Both the position numbers and the translations under genes were made by a program. From NCBI GenBank assembly GCA_903928835.1, contig CAIYSK010000151.1, forward strand, positions 1-7,465: a stretch of 7,465 bases of DNA, written 5' to 3'. The DNA is from an uncultured cyanobacterium. GTDB taxonomy: Bacteria; Cyanobacteriota; Cyanobacteriia; PCC-6307; Cyanobiaceae. The stretch's first letter is position 1, and each line of letters begins with the position of its first letter. Below are positions 1 through 5,722 of the stretch, piece by piece. The notes beneath the pieces were generated by a model. The model had not been told where the DNA came from, ran no database searches, and saw only the letters and a program-made list of their open reading frames with translations.

Positions 1-1
1 A

Positions 2-1000
2 CGGCATCTCGCCAGCGATCCCGAGCTCCAAGGCGCCAATGCCCTGGACCAAGCCACACCTGGGCAATTGAGTTTTCTGGAGCGGGGCAATGCCCTAGCC
101 ATGGCCCTTGGAAATACAAGGGCCTCGGCGGTCCTCCTGCCTCCAGATCAGGAGTTGCAAGGGATTGCCACCGCCCAAGGCTTGGCTTGGGTGGCCCTCA
201 AGGATCCCCGGCTCGCCTTTGCTGAATCCCTCGACTGCCTGCACCCCCGCAAGCTCAAACCACCGGGAATTCATCCAACTGCGGTGGTGGATTCCAGCGC
301 CACCATCGGATCCGGCGTCCATATCGGCCCCCATGTGGTGGTGGGCGAGGCCTGCACCATCGCTGAAGGCTGCACCCTCCATGCCGGCGCCGTTCTCTAC
401 GAGGACGTGCAACTGGCGAAAGGATGTGAAATCCATTCCGGAGCCGTGCTCCACCCAGGCAGTCGCTTGGCAGCCCAGTGCGTGGTGCATTCGAACGCGG
501 TGGTGGGCAGCGAGGGTTTTGGCTTTGTTCCCACGGCCCAGGGTTGGCGAAAAATGCCCCAAACGGGGTTGGTGGTGCTGGAAGAGGCGGTGGAGGTGGG
601 CTGCGGCACCACCATCGATCGCCCATCGGTGGGCGAAACCCGGATTGGCGCTGGCACCAAGATCGACAACCTCGTCCAGATCGGCCATGGGGTAACCACC
701 GGCAAAGGCTGCGCCCTGGCCTCCCAGGTGGGCATTGCCGGTGGCGCCAAACTTGGTCATGGGGTGATCCTGGCCGGGCAGGTGGGGGTCGCAAACCGCG
801 CCGTGATCGGCGATGGAGCCATCGCCTCCTCCAAATCCGGCATCCATGGCGAAGTGGCTGCCGGTGAGGTGGTGAGTGGCTATCCCGCCATCCCGAACCG
901 CCTGTGGTTGCGCTGTTCCGCTGCCTTCAACAAGCTCCCCGACATGGCGAAGACCCTGCGCAAGCTGCAAGCCTCTGGGCCCAAAGCAACCAGCCAGTAG
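2..1000 (+). CDS. lpxD: UDP-3-O-acylglucosamine N-acyltransferase LpxD (5' partial)
   Basis: LpxD transfers the N-linked acyl chain from acyl-ACP to UDP-3-O-acylglucosamine, the third step of lipid A synthesis, in the cytoplasm. The reading frame is open from base 2 with no start codon, and residues [14 protein letters not shown] just inside it are typical of the LpxD N-terminal domain, so the gene begins upstream of the window; 332 codons are present and roughly 10-20 are probably missing. A TTG at 68 lies inside this conserved domain and is not the start. From about base 265 onward the protein shows left-handed beta-helix hexapeptide repeats ([20 protein letters not shown] and many more). 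The His codon at 686-688 in NLVQIGHGV aligns with the catalytic histidine of LpxD (His239 in E. coli). The C-terminus carries a short helical tail ([12 protein letters not shown]). leuB follows after 36 bases with no terminator visible, so co-transcription is likely. Family assignment is firm. Confidence 0.95.
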   Translation, partial: RHLASDPELQGANALDQATPGQLSFLERGNALAMALGNTRASAVLLPPDQELQGIATAQGLAWVALKDPRLAFAESLDCLHPRKLKPPGIHPTAVVDSSATIGSGVHIGPHVVVGEACTIAEGCTLHAGAVLYEDVQLAKGCEIHSGAVLHPGSRLAAQCVVHSNAVVGSEGFGFVPTAQGWRKMPQTGLVVLEEAVEVGCGTTIDRPSVGETRIGAGTKIDNLVQIGHGVTTGKGCALASQVGIAGGAKLGHGVILAGQVGVANRAVIGDGAIASSKSGIHGEVAAGEVVSGYPAIPNRLWLRCSAAFNKLPDMAKTLRKLQASGPKATSQ

Positions 1001-1036
1001 CCTCGCGGCCTGCCCTAACGCCCCGCGGTACCTGCG

Positions 1037-2110
1037 ATGACGAGCTACCGGATCACCCTGCTTCCCGGCGACGGCATCGGCCCCGAAATCACCGCGGTGA
1101 CCCGCCAGCTGCTGGATGCCGTGAGCCGCCGCCACGGTTTTGAGCTCATCTACGACGAACAGCCCATGGGGGGGGCAGCCATTGATGCCACGGGCGAACC
1201 CTTACCCGAAAGCACCCTGGAAGCATGCAAGCGCGCCGATGCGGTTCTGCTCGCTGCGATTGGCAGCCCCCAATACGACAGCTTGCCGCGCCAGAAGCGC
1301 CCCGAAACGGGCTTACTCGGCCTCAGGGCAGGGCTTGGCCTCTTCGCCAACCTGCGGCCGGTAAAAATCATTCCTGCCCTGGTCGATGCCAGCAGCCTCA
1401 AGCGCGAGGTGATCGAGGGGGTTGACCTGGTGGTGGTTCGGGAGCTCACCGGCGGCGTTTACTTCGGCACCCCCAAGGGGCGGGTGGAAGCCGATGGGCG
1501 TGTACGTGCCTTCAACACCATGGCTTACTCGGACTACGAAATTGATCGGATCGCCAAGGTTGGCTTTGATCTGGCAACCCAAAGGGGGGGGCGCCTCTGC
1601 TCCGTGGACAAGGCCAACGTCCTCGATGTAAGCCAGCTCTGGCGTGACCGCGTTGAGGCCATCCATGCCGACTACCCGGCCGTGGAACTCAGCCACATGT
1701 ACGTGGATAACGCGGCGATGCAACTGGTGCGCACGCCCAAGCAATTCGACGTGCTGCTTACCAGCAACCTGTTCGGAGACATCCTCAGCGATGAGGCCGC
1801 CATGCTCACCGGTTCCATCGGCATGCTCCCCTCCGCTTCCCTGGGATCGAGCGGACCTGGACTGTTCGAACCCATCCATGGCTCCGCCCCCGACATCGCC
1901 CGCCAGGACAAGGCCAACCCCATGGCCATGGTGCTCAGCGCCGCCATGCTGTTGCGGGTCGGCCTCCAGCAAGGGGCCGCCGCCGCCGACCTCGAGGGGG
2001 CCGTCGACCGGGTGCTCGACGCCGGCTATCGCACCGGCGATCTCATGGCCCCTGGCTGCACCCTGCTGGGTTGCCGGGCCATGGGCGATCAACTTTTGGC
2101 AGCGCTCTAG
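1037..2110 (+). CDS. leuB: 3-isopropylmalate dehydrogenase LeuB
   Basis: LeuB oxidatively decarboxylates 3-isopropylmalate to 2-ketoisocaproate using NAD+, the third step of leucine synthesis, as a cytoplasmic dimer. The 357-residue product has normal family length and starts at ATG with [10 protein letters not shown] at residues 9-18. Substrate arginines are visible at R97, R107 ([11 protein letters not shown]) and R135 ([10 protein letters not shown]). The catalytic Tyr164 (MAYSDYE) and Lys192 (VDKANVL) are present, as are metal-binding aspartates D224 (DNAAMQLV), D248 and D252 ([10 protein letters not shown]). The nucleotide loop [11 protein letters not shown] is present, but residue 289, usually Gly in the GSAPDIAG stretch, is Arg (codon 1901-1903). 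Two runs of eight G (1168-1175, 1584-1591) lie in frame. No clear Shine-Dalgarno precedes the start. The distance to lpxD (36 bases) suggests a shared transcript, although leucine synthesis and lipid A synthesis are unrelated pathways. Confidence 0.97.
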   Translation: MTSYRITLLPGDGIGPEITAVTRQLLDAVSRRHGFELIYDEQPMGGAAIDATGEPLPESTLEACKRADAVLLAAIGSPQYDSLPRQKRPETGLLGLRAGLGLFANLRPVKIIPALVDASSLKREVIEGVDLVVVRELTGGVYFGTPKGRVEADGRVRAFNTMAYSDYEIDRIAKVGFDLATQRGGRLCSVDKANVLDVSQLWRDRVEAIHADYPAVELSHMYVDNAAMQLVRTPKQFDVLLTSNLFGDILSDEAAMLTGSIGMLPSASLGSSGPGLFEPIHGSAPDIARQDKANPMAMVLSAAMLLRVGLQQGAAAADLEGAVDRVLDAGYRTGDLMAPGCTLLGCRAMGDQLLAAL

Positions 2111-2117
2111 GCCCGCG

Positions 2118-2147
2118 TTGAGGAAGGGGCCAATGACCTGCCAAAAT
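2118..2147 (+). promoter_or_regulatory. Possible prk promoter overlapping the leuB 3' hairpin
   Basis: TTGAGG at 2118-2123 and CAAAAT at 2142-2147 each match four of six bases of the -35 and -10 consensus, with an 18-base spacer. A transcript would start near 2154 and have a leader of about 23 bases before the prk ATG. This is pattern matching only. The same bases also form part of a hairpin that could end leuB transcription. Confidence 0.3.
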
Positions 2148-2161
2148 TGAGCCCAGTTTTT
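2127..2161 (+). terminator. Possible intrinsic terminator after leuB
   Basis: GGGCCAA at 2127-2133 can pair with TTGAGCCC at 2147-2154, with A2150 bulged (four GC-rich pairs plus three more), closing a 13-base loop. A run of five T follows at 2157-2161. The hairpin begins 16 bases after the leuB stop codon and the T-run ends 15 bases before the prk ATG. The bulge and long loop make it a weak-to-moderate candidate. It could end leuB transcripts, act as a partial attenuator, or be coincidental. Confidence 0.4.
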
Positions 2162-2176
2162 CTCCCCCCTGCGCCG

Positions 2177-3073
2177 ATGTCGAAACGTCACCCGGTTGTG
2201 GCCGTTACCGGTTCCTCTGGCGCAGGAACGAGCACCGTCAAAAGGGCTTTCGAGTACATCTTCAACAGGGAGGAGATCACCCCTGCTGTGATCGAGGGGG
2301 ATAGCTACCACCGCTATGAGCGGGGCCCGATGAAGGAGGCCATGGCAAAGGCGGTTTCCGAGGGAAAAAAGTTCTCCCACTTCGGCCCCTGCGCCAACCT
2401 GTTCGACAAGCTTGAGGAGCTTTTCAAGACCTACGGCGAAACCGGAGGCGGCGAGAAGCGCTATTACCTGCACAGCCTTGAGGAGGCAGCCGAACACAAC
2501 GGTCGGCTCAGTACCAACCTCGAACCTGGCCAATTCACGCCATGGGAGCCGATCCAAGCGGGAACCGACCTGCTTTTCTACGAGGGTCTGCACGGCGGAG
2601 TCGTCACCAATGAGCATGACGTCGCTTCGTTGGTGGATCTTCTGATCGGTGTTGTACCGATCACGAACCTGGAATGGATCCAAAAAATTGCGCGCGACAA
2701 CGCCGAGCGGGGGTATTCCGCCGAGGCCACCGTGGACACCATCCTGCGCAGGATGCCGGACTACATCAACCACATTTGTCCCCAGTTCAGCCGTACCGAT
2801 ATCAACTTCCAACGGGTATCAACGGTTGACACCTCAAACCCCTTCATGATTCGACCCATCCCTAGCCCGGATGAGTCGTTCGTGATCATTCACTTCCGAA
2901 AAGGGGCACGGGAAAAATGGAGCATCGACTTCCCCTACTTGCTGAACATGATCCAAGACTCCTTCATGTCCAGCCCCACATCAATCGTTGTAGATGGCGG
3001 CAAGATGGGCTTCGCCATGGAGTTGATCCTTACCCCGATCATTCACCGCATGATCGAAGAGAAGAAGAAATAA
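2177..3073 (+). CDS. prk: Phosphoribulokinase, class I (bacterial/proteobacterial type)
   Basis: Phosphoribulokinase makes ribulose 1,5-bisphosphate from ribulose 5-phosphate and ATP in the Calvin cycle. The 298-residue product matches the octameric class I enzyme of purple bacteria (for example Rhodobacter sphaeroides), not the 330-plus-residue plant/cyanobacterial class II enzyme. The P-loop is GSSGAGTST (residues 12-20). GDSYHRYERGPMK carries Asp42, His45, Arg49 and Lys53 at the same numbers as R. sphaeroides. IARDNAERG gives Arg173/Asp174 and Arg178, and ILRRM gives Arg191/Arg192, matching Arg168/Asp169, Arg173 and Arg186/Arg187 of that enzyme. Class-typical YEGLHGG, NLEWIQKI and TDINFQRV are present. 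The P-loop lacks the redox-active Cys of class II enzymes, and only Cys72 and Cys201 are present. I chose ATG 2177 because the family begins MSK-HP; a TTG at 2147 would add ten residues overlapping the possible leuB terminator. Hand-counted lines suggest about 55% GC, lower than neighbouring genes. Class I enzymes are known for allosteric control by NADH and AMP. Whether the host also has a class II PRK cannot be seen here. Confidence 0.93.
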   Translation: MSKRHPVVAVTGSSGAGTSTVKRAFEYIFNREEITPAVIEGDSYHRYERGPMKEAMAKAVSEGKKFSHFGPCANLFDKLEELFKTYGETGGGEKRYYLHSLEEAAEHNGRLSTNLEPGQFTPWEPIQAGTDLLFYEGLHGGVVTNEHDVASLVDLLIGVVPITNLEWIQKIARDNAERGYSAEATVDTILRRMPDYINHICPQFSRTDINFQRVSTVDTSNPFMIRPIPSPDESFVIIHFRKGAREKWSIDFPYLLNMIQDSFMSSPTSIVVDGGKMGFAMELILTPIIHRMIEEKKK

Positions 3074-3118
3074 GCCGAATACAGCCATCCCCCTTAAACT
3101 GATACCACAAGTCGACAG

Positions 3119-3490
3119 GTGAGGACGATTTCCTTCGCCGCACCCACCCCTTCCTTCACGATTGCGGGAGCAGCTTCATCTGCTGCTCCCGTTTTGCGTT
3201 TGGATCAAATCGATAGCCAGCAGGTCCTACGGGCCGCTCGCCATGTGCTGTTTCAGTACCAGCAGCAGTGCCCCATGGGTCGTGATCCCTTTGGCGTCGT
3301 GCTTCAGGGCGGGGTCCAGGGGCAGCCGGGCCAGCAGGGCCGGGTGGTGTTTGACACCCCAATCCTGTTGCCAGACGAGCAATTCATTGCGATGGAGTGG
3401 ATTCTTGGGCGCTCTAAGCGCGGTCAAGGGGCCCGCCTGCGGATGTCGAAACAGCCAGCTCCCCGCACCTGGGGTGAATTGCAAGCGTGA
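3119..3490 (+). CDS. Small protein of unknown function upstream of prepilin peptidase
   Basis: I do not recognise this protein. The longest frame runs from GTG 3119 and gives 123 residues, but its first 24 residues are Ala/Ser/Thr/Pro-rich and lie over the hairpin at 3165-3191 that looks like the prk terminator. A start at TTG 3194 or TTG 3200 (98 or 96 residues, beginning LDQIDSQQVLRAARHVLFQY) fits the protein character better; none of the candidates has a good Shine-Dalgarno, so the start is unresolved. The body contains a predicted helix with QYQQQC, a Gln/Gly-rich stretch (GGVQGQPGQQG), a hydrophobic segment FDTPILLPDEQFIAMEWIL and a basic tail. There is no signal peptide or membrane span. 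Its stop overlaps the GTG start of the prepilin peptidase gene by four bases, which implies translational coupling and perhaps a related role. It is probably a real, lineage-restricted gene, since the frame stays open and compact up to the overlap. Confidence 0.65.
   Translation: MRTISFAAPTPSFTIAGAASSAAPVLRLDQIDSQQVLRAARHVLFQYQQQCPMGRDPFGVVLQGGVQGQPGQQGRVVFDTPILLPDEQFIAMEWILGRSKRGQGARLRMSKQPAPRTWGELQA
3165..3195 (+). terminator. Strong intrinsic terminator, probably of prk
   Basis: CGGGAGCAGC (3165-3174) pairs perfectly over ten bases with GCTGCTCCCG (3182-3191) around a seven-base loop, and TTTT follows at 3192-3195. It lies 92 bases after the prk stop codon. It also falls inside the longest possible frame of the next gene, which argues that this gene starts further down. 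If instead a promoter lies near 3095-3100 (TAAACT), the hairpin could act as a leader attenuator for the downstream pair of genes. Confidence 0.7.
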
Positions 3491-4320
3491 TAGAGCCCAA
3501 TCTGACCATTGCTTTACCCATCGCTGCCGCCATTTTGGGAGCCTGCCTCGGCAGCTTCCTCAATGTGGTGGCCTGGCGCCTGCCGCGACAGGAATCGGTG
3601 GTCCTGCCGCCAAGCCACTGTCCACGCTGCGGTACCCAGCTGCAGTGGTTTGAAAACGTACCCGTTTTCGGCTGGTTGTGGCTGCGGGGCCATTGCCGCC
3701 ATTGCGGGGCACCGATTTCACCGCGCTACCCCCTGGTGGAATTGCTGAGCGCAGGGTTGTGGGTTGCCGTCACCATGGCCGCCCCCACGGCCATGGGTCC
3801 AGGTGCTGCTCCCCTCGCTCTGATCGGGGCCGGTTGGGTCCTGGTGAGTTGGCTCCTGCCCCTTGTGCTGATCGACCTCGATCACCTGTGGTTGCCAGAA
3901 CCGCTGTGCCGGAGCGGACTTCTCTTGGGCTTGCTCTTCACCGCGGGGCTCGGCTGGATTCAGGGGCCTGAGCTTGCCCGGGAGCTGATTGGTCAGCACC
4001 TCTTAGCCGCCGGCCTTGGCCTGGTGGGCTTTGAGGCAGTGAGCGCCCTCGCGCAGAAGGTGATGGGTCGGCCAGCCCTGGGTCTCGGCGACGCCAAGCT
4101 GGCGGCCCTGCTCGGTGCCTGGCTGGGCCTCATCGGGCTGGGGGTCGCGGTGCTGTTGGCCATCTTTGCTGGCGCAATCATCGGCGTTTTAGGGCGACTC
4201 AGCGGCAGGCTTGGGCGCCACCAACCTTTTCCGTTTGGGCCCTTCCTCGCCGCTGGGGGGTTCGCGGTTTGGCTGGGCGGGCCCGCCCCTTGGATCCGAA
4301 TCCTGGGGATTGTGAGCTGA
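3487..4320 (+). CDS. pilD: Type IV prepilin peptidase / N-methyltransferase (PilD-like)
   Basis: This inner-membrane aspartyl protease cleaves the short leader of type IV prepilins and pseudopilins and methylates the new N-terminus. The 277-residue protein has the full two-domain layout. The N-terminal membrane segment contains GSFLNVVAWRLP (residues 22-33). The cytoplasmic methylase domain has two CxxC pairs (Cys45/Cys48 and Cys70/Cys73) and ends in SPRYPLVELL. Several membrane helices follow. The protease aspartates are Asp130 (IDLDHLWLPE) and Asp202 (GLGDAKL), and PFGPFLAAGG near the C-terminus is also typical. The start is GTG 3487, which overlaps the stop of the preceding small gene as GTGA. 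No pilin gene is in the window, so the substrates are encoded elsewhere; in cyanobacteria these enzymes serve motility or DNA-uptake pili. The last codons lie 41 bases before accD, with a possible accD promoter between. The function is firm; the symbol is by family. Confidence 0.94.
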   Translation: MIEPNLTIALPIAAAILGACLGSFLNVVAWRLPRQESVVLPPSHCPRCGTQLQWFENVPVFGWLWLRGHCRHCGAPISPRYPLVELLSAGLWVAVTMAAPTAMGPGAAPLALIGAGWVLVSWLLPLVLIDLDHLWLPEPLCRSGLLLGLLFTAGLGWIQGPELARELIGQHLLAAGLGLVGFEAVSALAQKVMGRPALGLGDAKLAALLGAWLGLIGLGVAVLLAIFAGAIIGVLGRLSGRLGRHQPFPFGPFLAAGGFAVWLGGPAPWIRILGIVS

Positions 4321-4337
4321 GCTGCCTTAAATAGGGT
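4310..4337 (+). promoter_or_regulatory. Possible accD promoter
   Basis: TTGTGA (4310-4315) matches four of six bases of the -35 consensus and TAGGGT (4332-4337) fits the TAnnnT form of a -10 element, with a 16-base spacer. A transcript would begin near 4344, about 18 bases before the accD ATG. The upstream element overlaps the stop codon region of the prepilin peptidase gene. This is pattern matching only and unsupported by other evidence. Confidence 0.3.
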
Positions 4338-4361
4338 CAAGCACTCAGGCACATTCCTTCG

Positions 4362-5237
4362 ATGTCGCTCTTCGACTGGTTCGCCGATCGCCAAAAAAAT
4401 GCGCCGGTGGTGCGGGCCACCCAGGAACCTGAAGAGGGCGATGGGCTCTGGAGCAAATGCCCCGACTGCGCCCTGGTGGTCTATCGCAAGGATCTGGTGA
4501 CCAATGCCAGCGTCTGCAAAGGCTGTGGCTACCACCACCGCATTGATAGTGCCGAGCGCATCCGACTGATTGCCGATGCCGGCAGCTTTGAAGAGCTCGA
4601 TGCAGACCTGGCACCCATGGACCCCTTGACCTTCAAGGACCGCCGCAGCTATGCCGATCGGATCCGGGACAGCCAACAGACCACAGGTCTGCGGGATGCG
4701 GTGATTACAGGCTTCTGCCGTACCAATGGGGTTCCCCTAGCCCTAGGAGTGATGGATTTCCGCTTCATGGGCGGATCAATGGGTTCGGTGGTGGGCGAGA
4801 AATTGACCCGAATGATCGAGGCAGCAACCGCGCGCCGCTATCCCGTTTTGATTGTGTGCGCTTCGGGGGGAGCGCGCATGCAGGAAGGGATGCTCAGCTT
4901 GATGCAAATGGCCAAGATCTCAGGGGCCCTCCATCGCCACCGGGAGGAGCGACTGCTGTATTTGCCCTTGCTCACGTACCCCACCACGGGCGGCGTAACC
5001 GCCAGCTTCGCCATGTTGGGTGATCTCATTTTGGCCGAACCCAAGGCTTTGATTGGCTTCGCTGGTCGCCGGGTGATCGAGCAAACCCTGCGCGAAAAGC
5101 TCCCCGAAGGCTTCCAAACCGCCGAGTACCTGCGAGACCACGGCTTTGTGGACACCATCGTGTCGCGGACGGAATTCAAAGGCACCTTGACCGCCCTGCT
5201 GAAGATGCACGGCTGCCAACAAGCCGTGGCCGCCTGA
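4362..5237 (+). CDS. accD: Acetyl-CoA carboxylase, carboxyltransferase subunit beta
   Basis: AccD pairs with AccA to form the carboxyltransferase that moves the carboxyl group from carboxybiotin on AccB to acetyl-CoA, giving malonyl-CoA, the committed step of fatty acid synthesis. The 291-residue product has normal bacterial length. It starts [10 protein letters not shown], typical of cyanobacterial AccD, followed by the zinc ribbon Cys33-x2-Cys36-x15-Cys52-x2-Cys55. The crotonase-fold core shows both conserved glycine-rich oxyanion-hole segments, [10 protein letters not shown] (from Ser168) and [14 protein letters not shown] (Gly210/Gly211), and the family block [20 protein letters not shown]. 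The start is the ATG at 4362; no strong Shine-Dalgarno is visible. The stop overlaps the next gene's start by one base (TGATG), so translation of the downstream exported protein is probably coupled. accA, accB and accC are not in the window, as is common in cyanobacteria where acc genes are scattered. Confidence 0.97.
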   Translation: MSLFDWFADRQKNAPVVRATQEPEEGDGLWSKCPDCALVVYRKDLVTNASVCKGCGYHHRIDSAERIRLIADAGSFEELDADLAPMDPLTFKDRRSYADRIRDSQQTTGLRDAVITGFCRTNGVPLALGVMDFRFMGGSMGSVVGEKLTRMIEAATARRYPVLIVCASGGARMQEGMLSLMQMAKISGALHRHREERLLYLPLLTYPTTGGVTASFAMLGDLILAEPKALIGFAGRRVIEQTLREKLPEGFQTAEYLRDHGFVDTIVSRTEFKGTLTALLKMHGCQQAVAA

Positions 5238-5722
5238 TGGCCCAACACTGGATCGCCGGGCTCAAGACCATTGGTTCGGCCCTTGCAACCCGCCTAGCTT
5301 TTCCCCTCGCTGGCCTTCTAGCCGGGTTGGTTGTTTGGCTTGGTTGTCTGCCATCGGTGGCCCTAGCCGGCCCCGTGAATTGGCAGGAAGTTCCATCGAC
5401 CGCAGAAGGCCGGCAGTGGTGGGATTCCGGCAGCCTCCGGGCTACTAAAACGGGCAATCTCTCAGTGTTGAGCCGATTTCAACCTCCTAATTCAGGGGCC
5501 CCAGACAGCGGCACCACTGGTGAATCCGGGCCAAAACCGAAGCGGATGGCCGATTTGTATGTGATGGATATTGACTGCGACCAACAGCTGTTCCGGGACA
5601 CGTCGATTAATGGCATCCCCCAGTTCAAAGCCGAATGGCTGCCCGCCGCCGGCGACAACCTGATCAGCGCTGTCATCGAAGGCTCTTGCACAGCAGCTAG
5701 GGAGCGTGGTGTGGTGTCATGA
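5237..5722 (+). CDS. Predicted exported protein of unknown function
   Basis: The 161-residue product begins with a moderately basic N-region (Lys10, Arg19), a hydrophobic core at about residues 20-41 and an ALA/G signal peptidase I site at 42-45, so export to the periplasm or thylakoid lumen is likely. Cys37 sits in WLGC, a poor lipobox. The mature part has two conserved-looking blocks, WQEVPSTAEGRQWWDSGSLR (49-68) and DLYVMDIDCDQQLFRD (106-121), separated by a Gly/Ser/Pro-rich linker at about 83-102. Mature cysteines Cys114 and Cys151 could form a disulfide. The pattern (Trp start, D-x-S-x-R, then a central strand with Cys) faintly recalls the surface-adhesin protein E family, but I would not assign it on that. 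It overlaps accD by one base and the following oxidoreductase by four, so all three are probably one transcript. Function unknown. Confidence 0.8.
   Translation: MAQHWIAGLKTIGSALATRLAFPLAGLLAGLVVWLGCLPSVALAGPVNWQEVPSTAEGRQWWDSGSLRATKTGNLSVLSRFQPPNSGAPDSGTTGESGPKPKRMADLYVMDIDCDQQLFRDTSINGIPQFKAEWLPAAGDNLISAVIEGSCTAARERGVVS

Noticed and set aside
68..70. TTG as the start of lpxD
   Set aside because: The frame stays open upstream to base 2 and encodes LpxD-like sequence there, so the gene is cut by the window edge.
95..1135. A 346-codon open frame on the minus strand over lpxD and the start of leuB
   Set aside because: It mirrors the Gly/Ala-rich hexapeptide repeats of lpxD and looks like a composition artefact.
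2147..2149. TTG as an upstream start for prk
   Set aside because: It would add ten Pro-rich residues absent from the family and would lie within the hairpin stem; ATG 2177 gives the family-typical N-terminus.
1313..2812. A 499-codon open frame on the minus strand across leuB and prk
   Set aside because: It lies antisense to two genes with all catalytic residues intact, spans their boundary, and its translation has no recognisable motif. Long antisense frames are expected at this GC content.
3095..3100. TAAACT as a -10 element for the small gene upstream of the prepilin peptidase
   Set aside because: It fits TAnnnT, but no -35 element is visible and the strong hairpin downstream would stop the transcript; kept only as an alternative reading.
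4323..4351. TGCCT/AGGCA inverted repeat before accD
   Set aside because: Only five pairs around a 19-base loop with no T-run after it; too weak to call a terminator or regulator.
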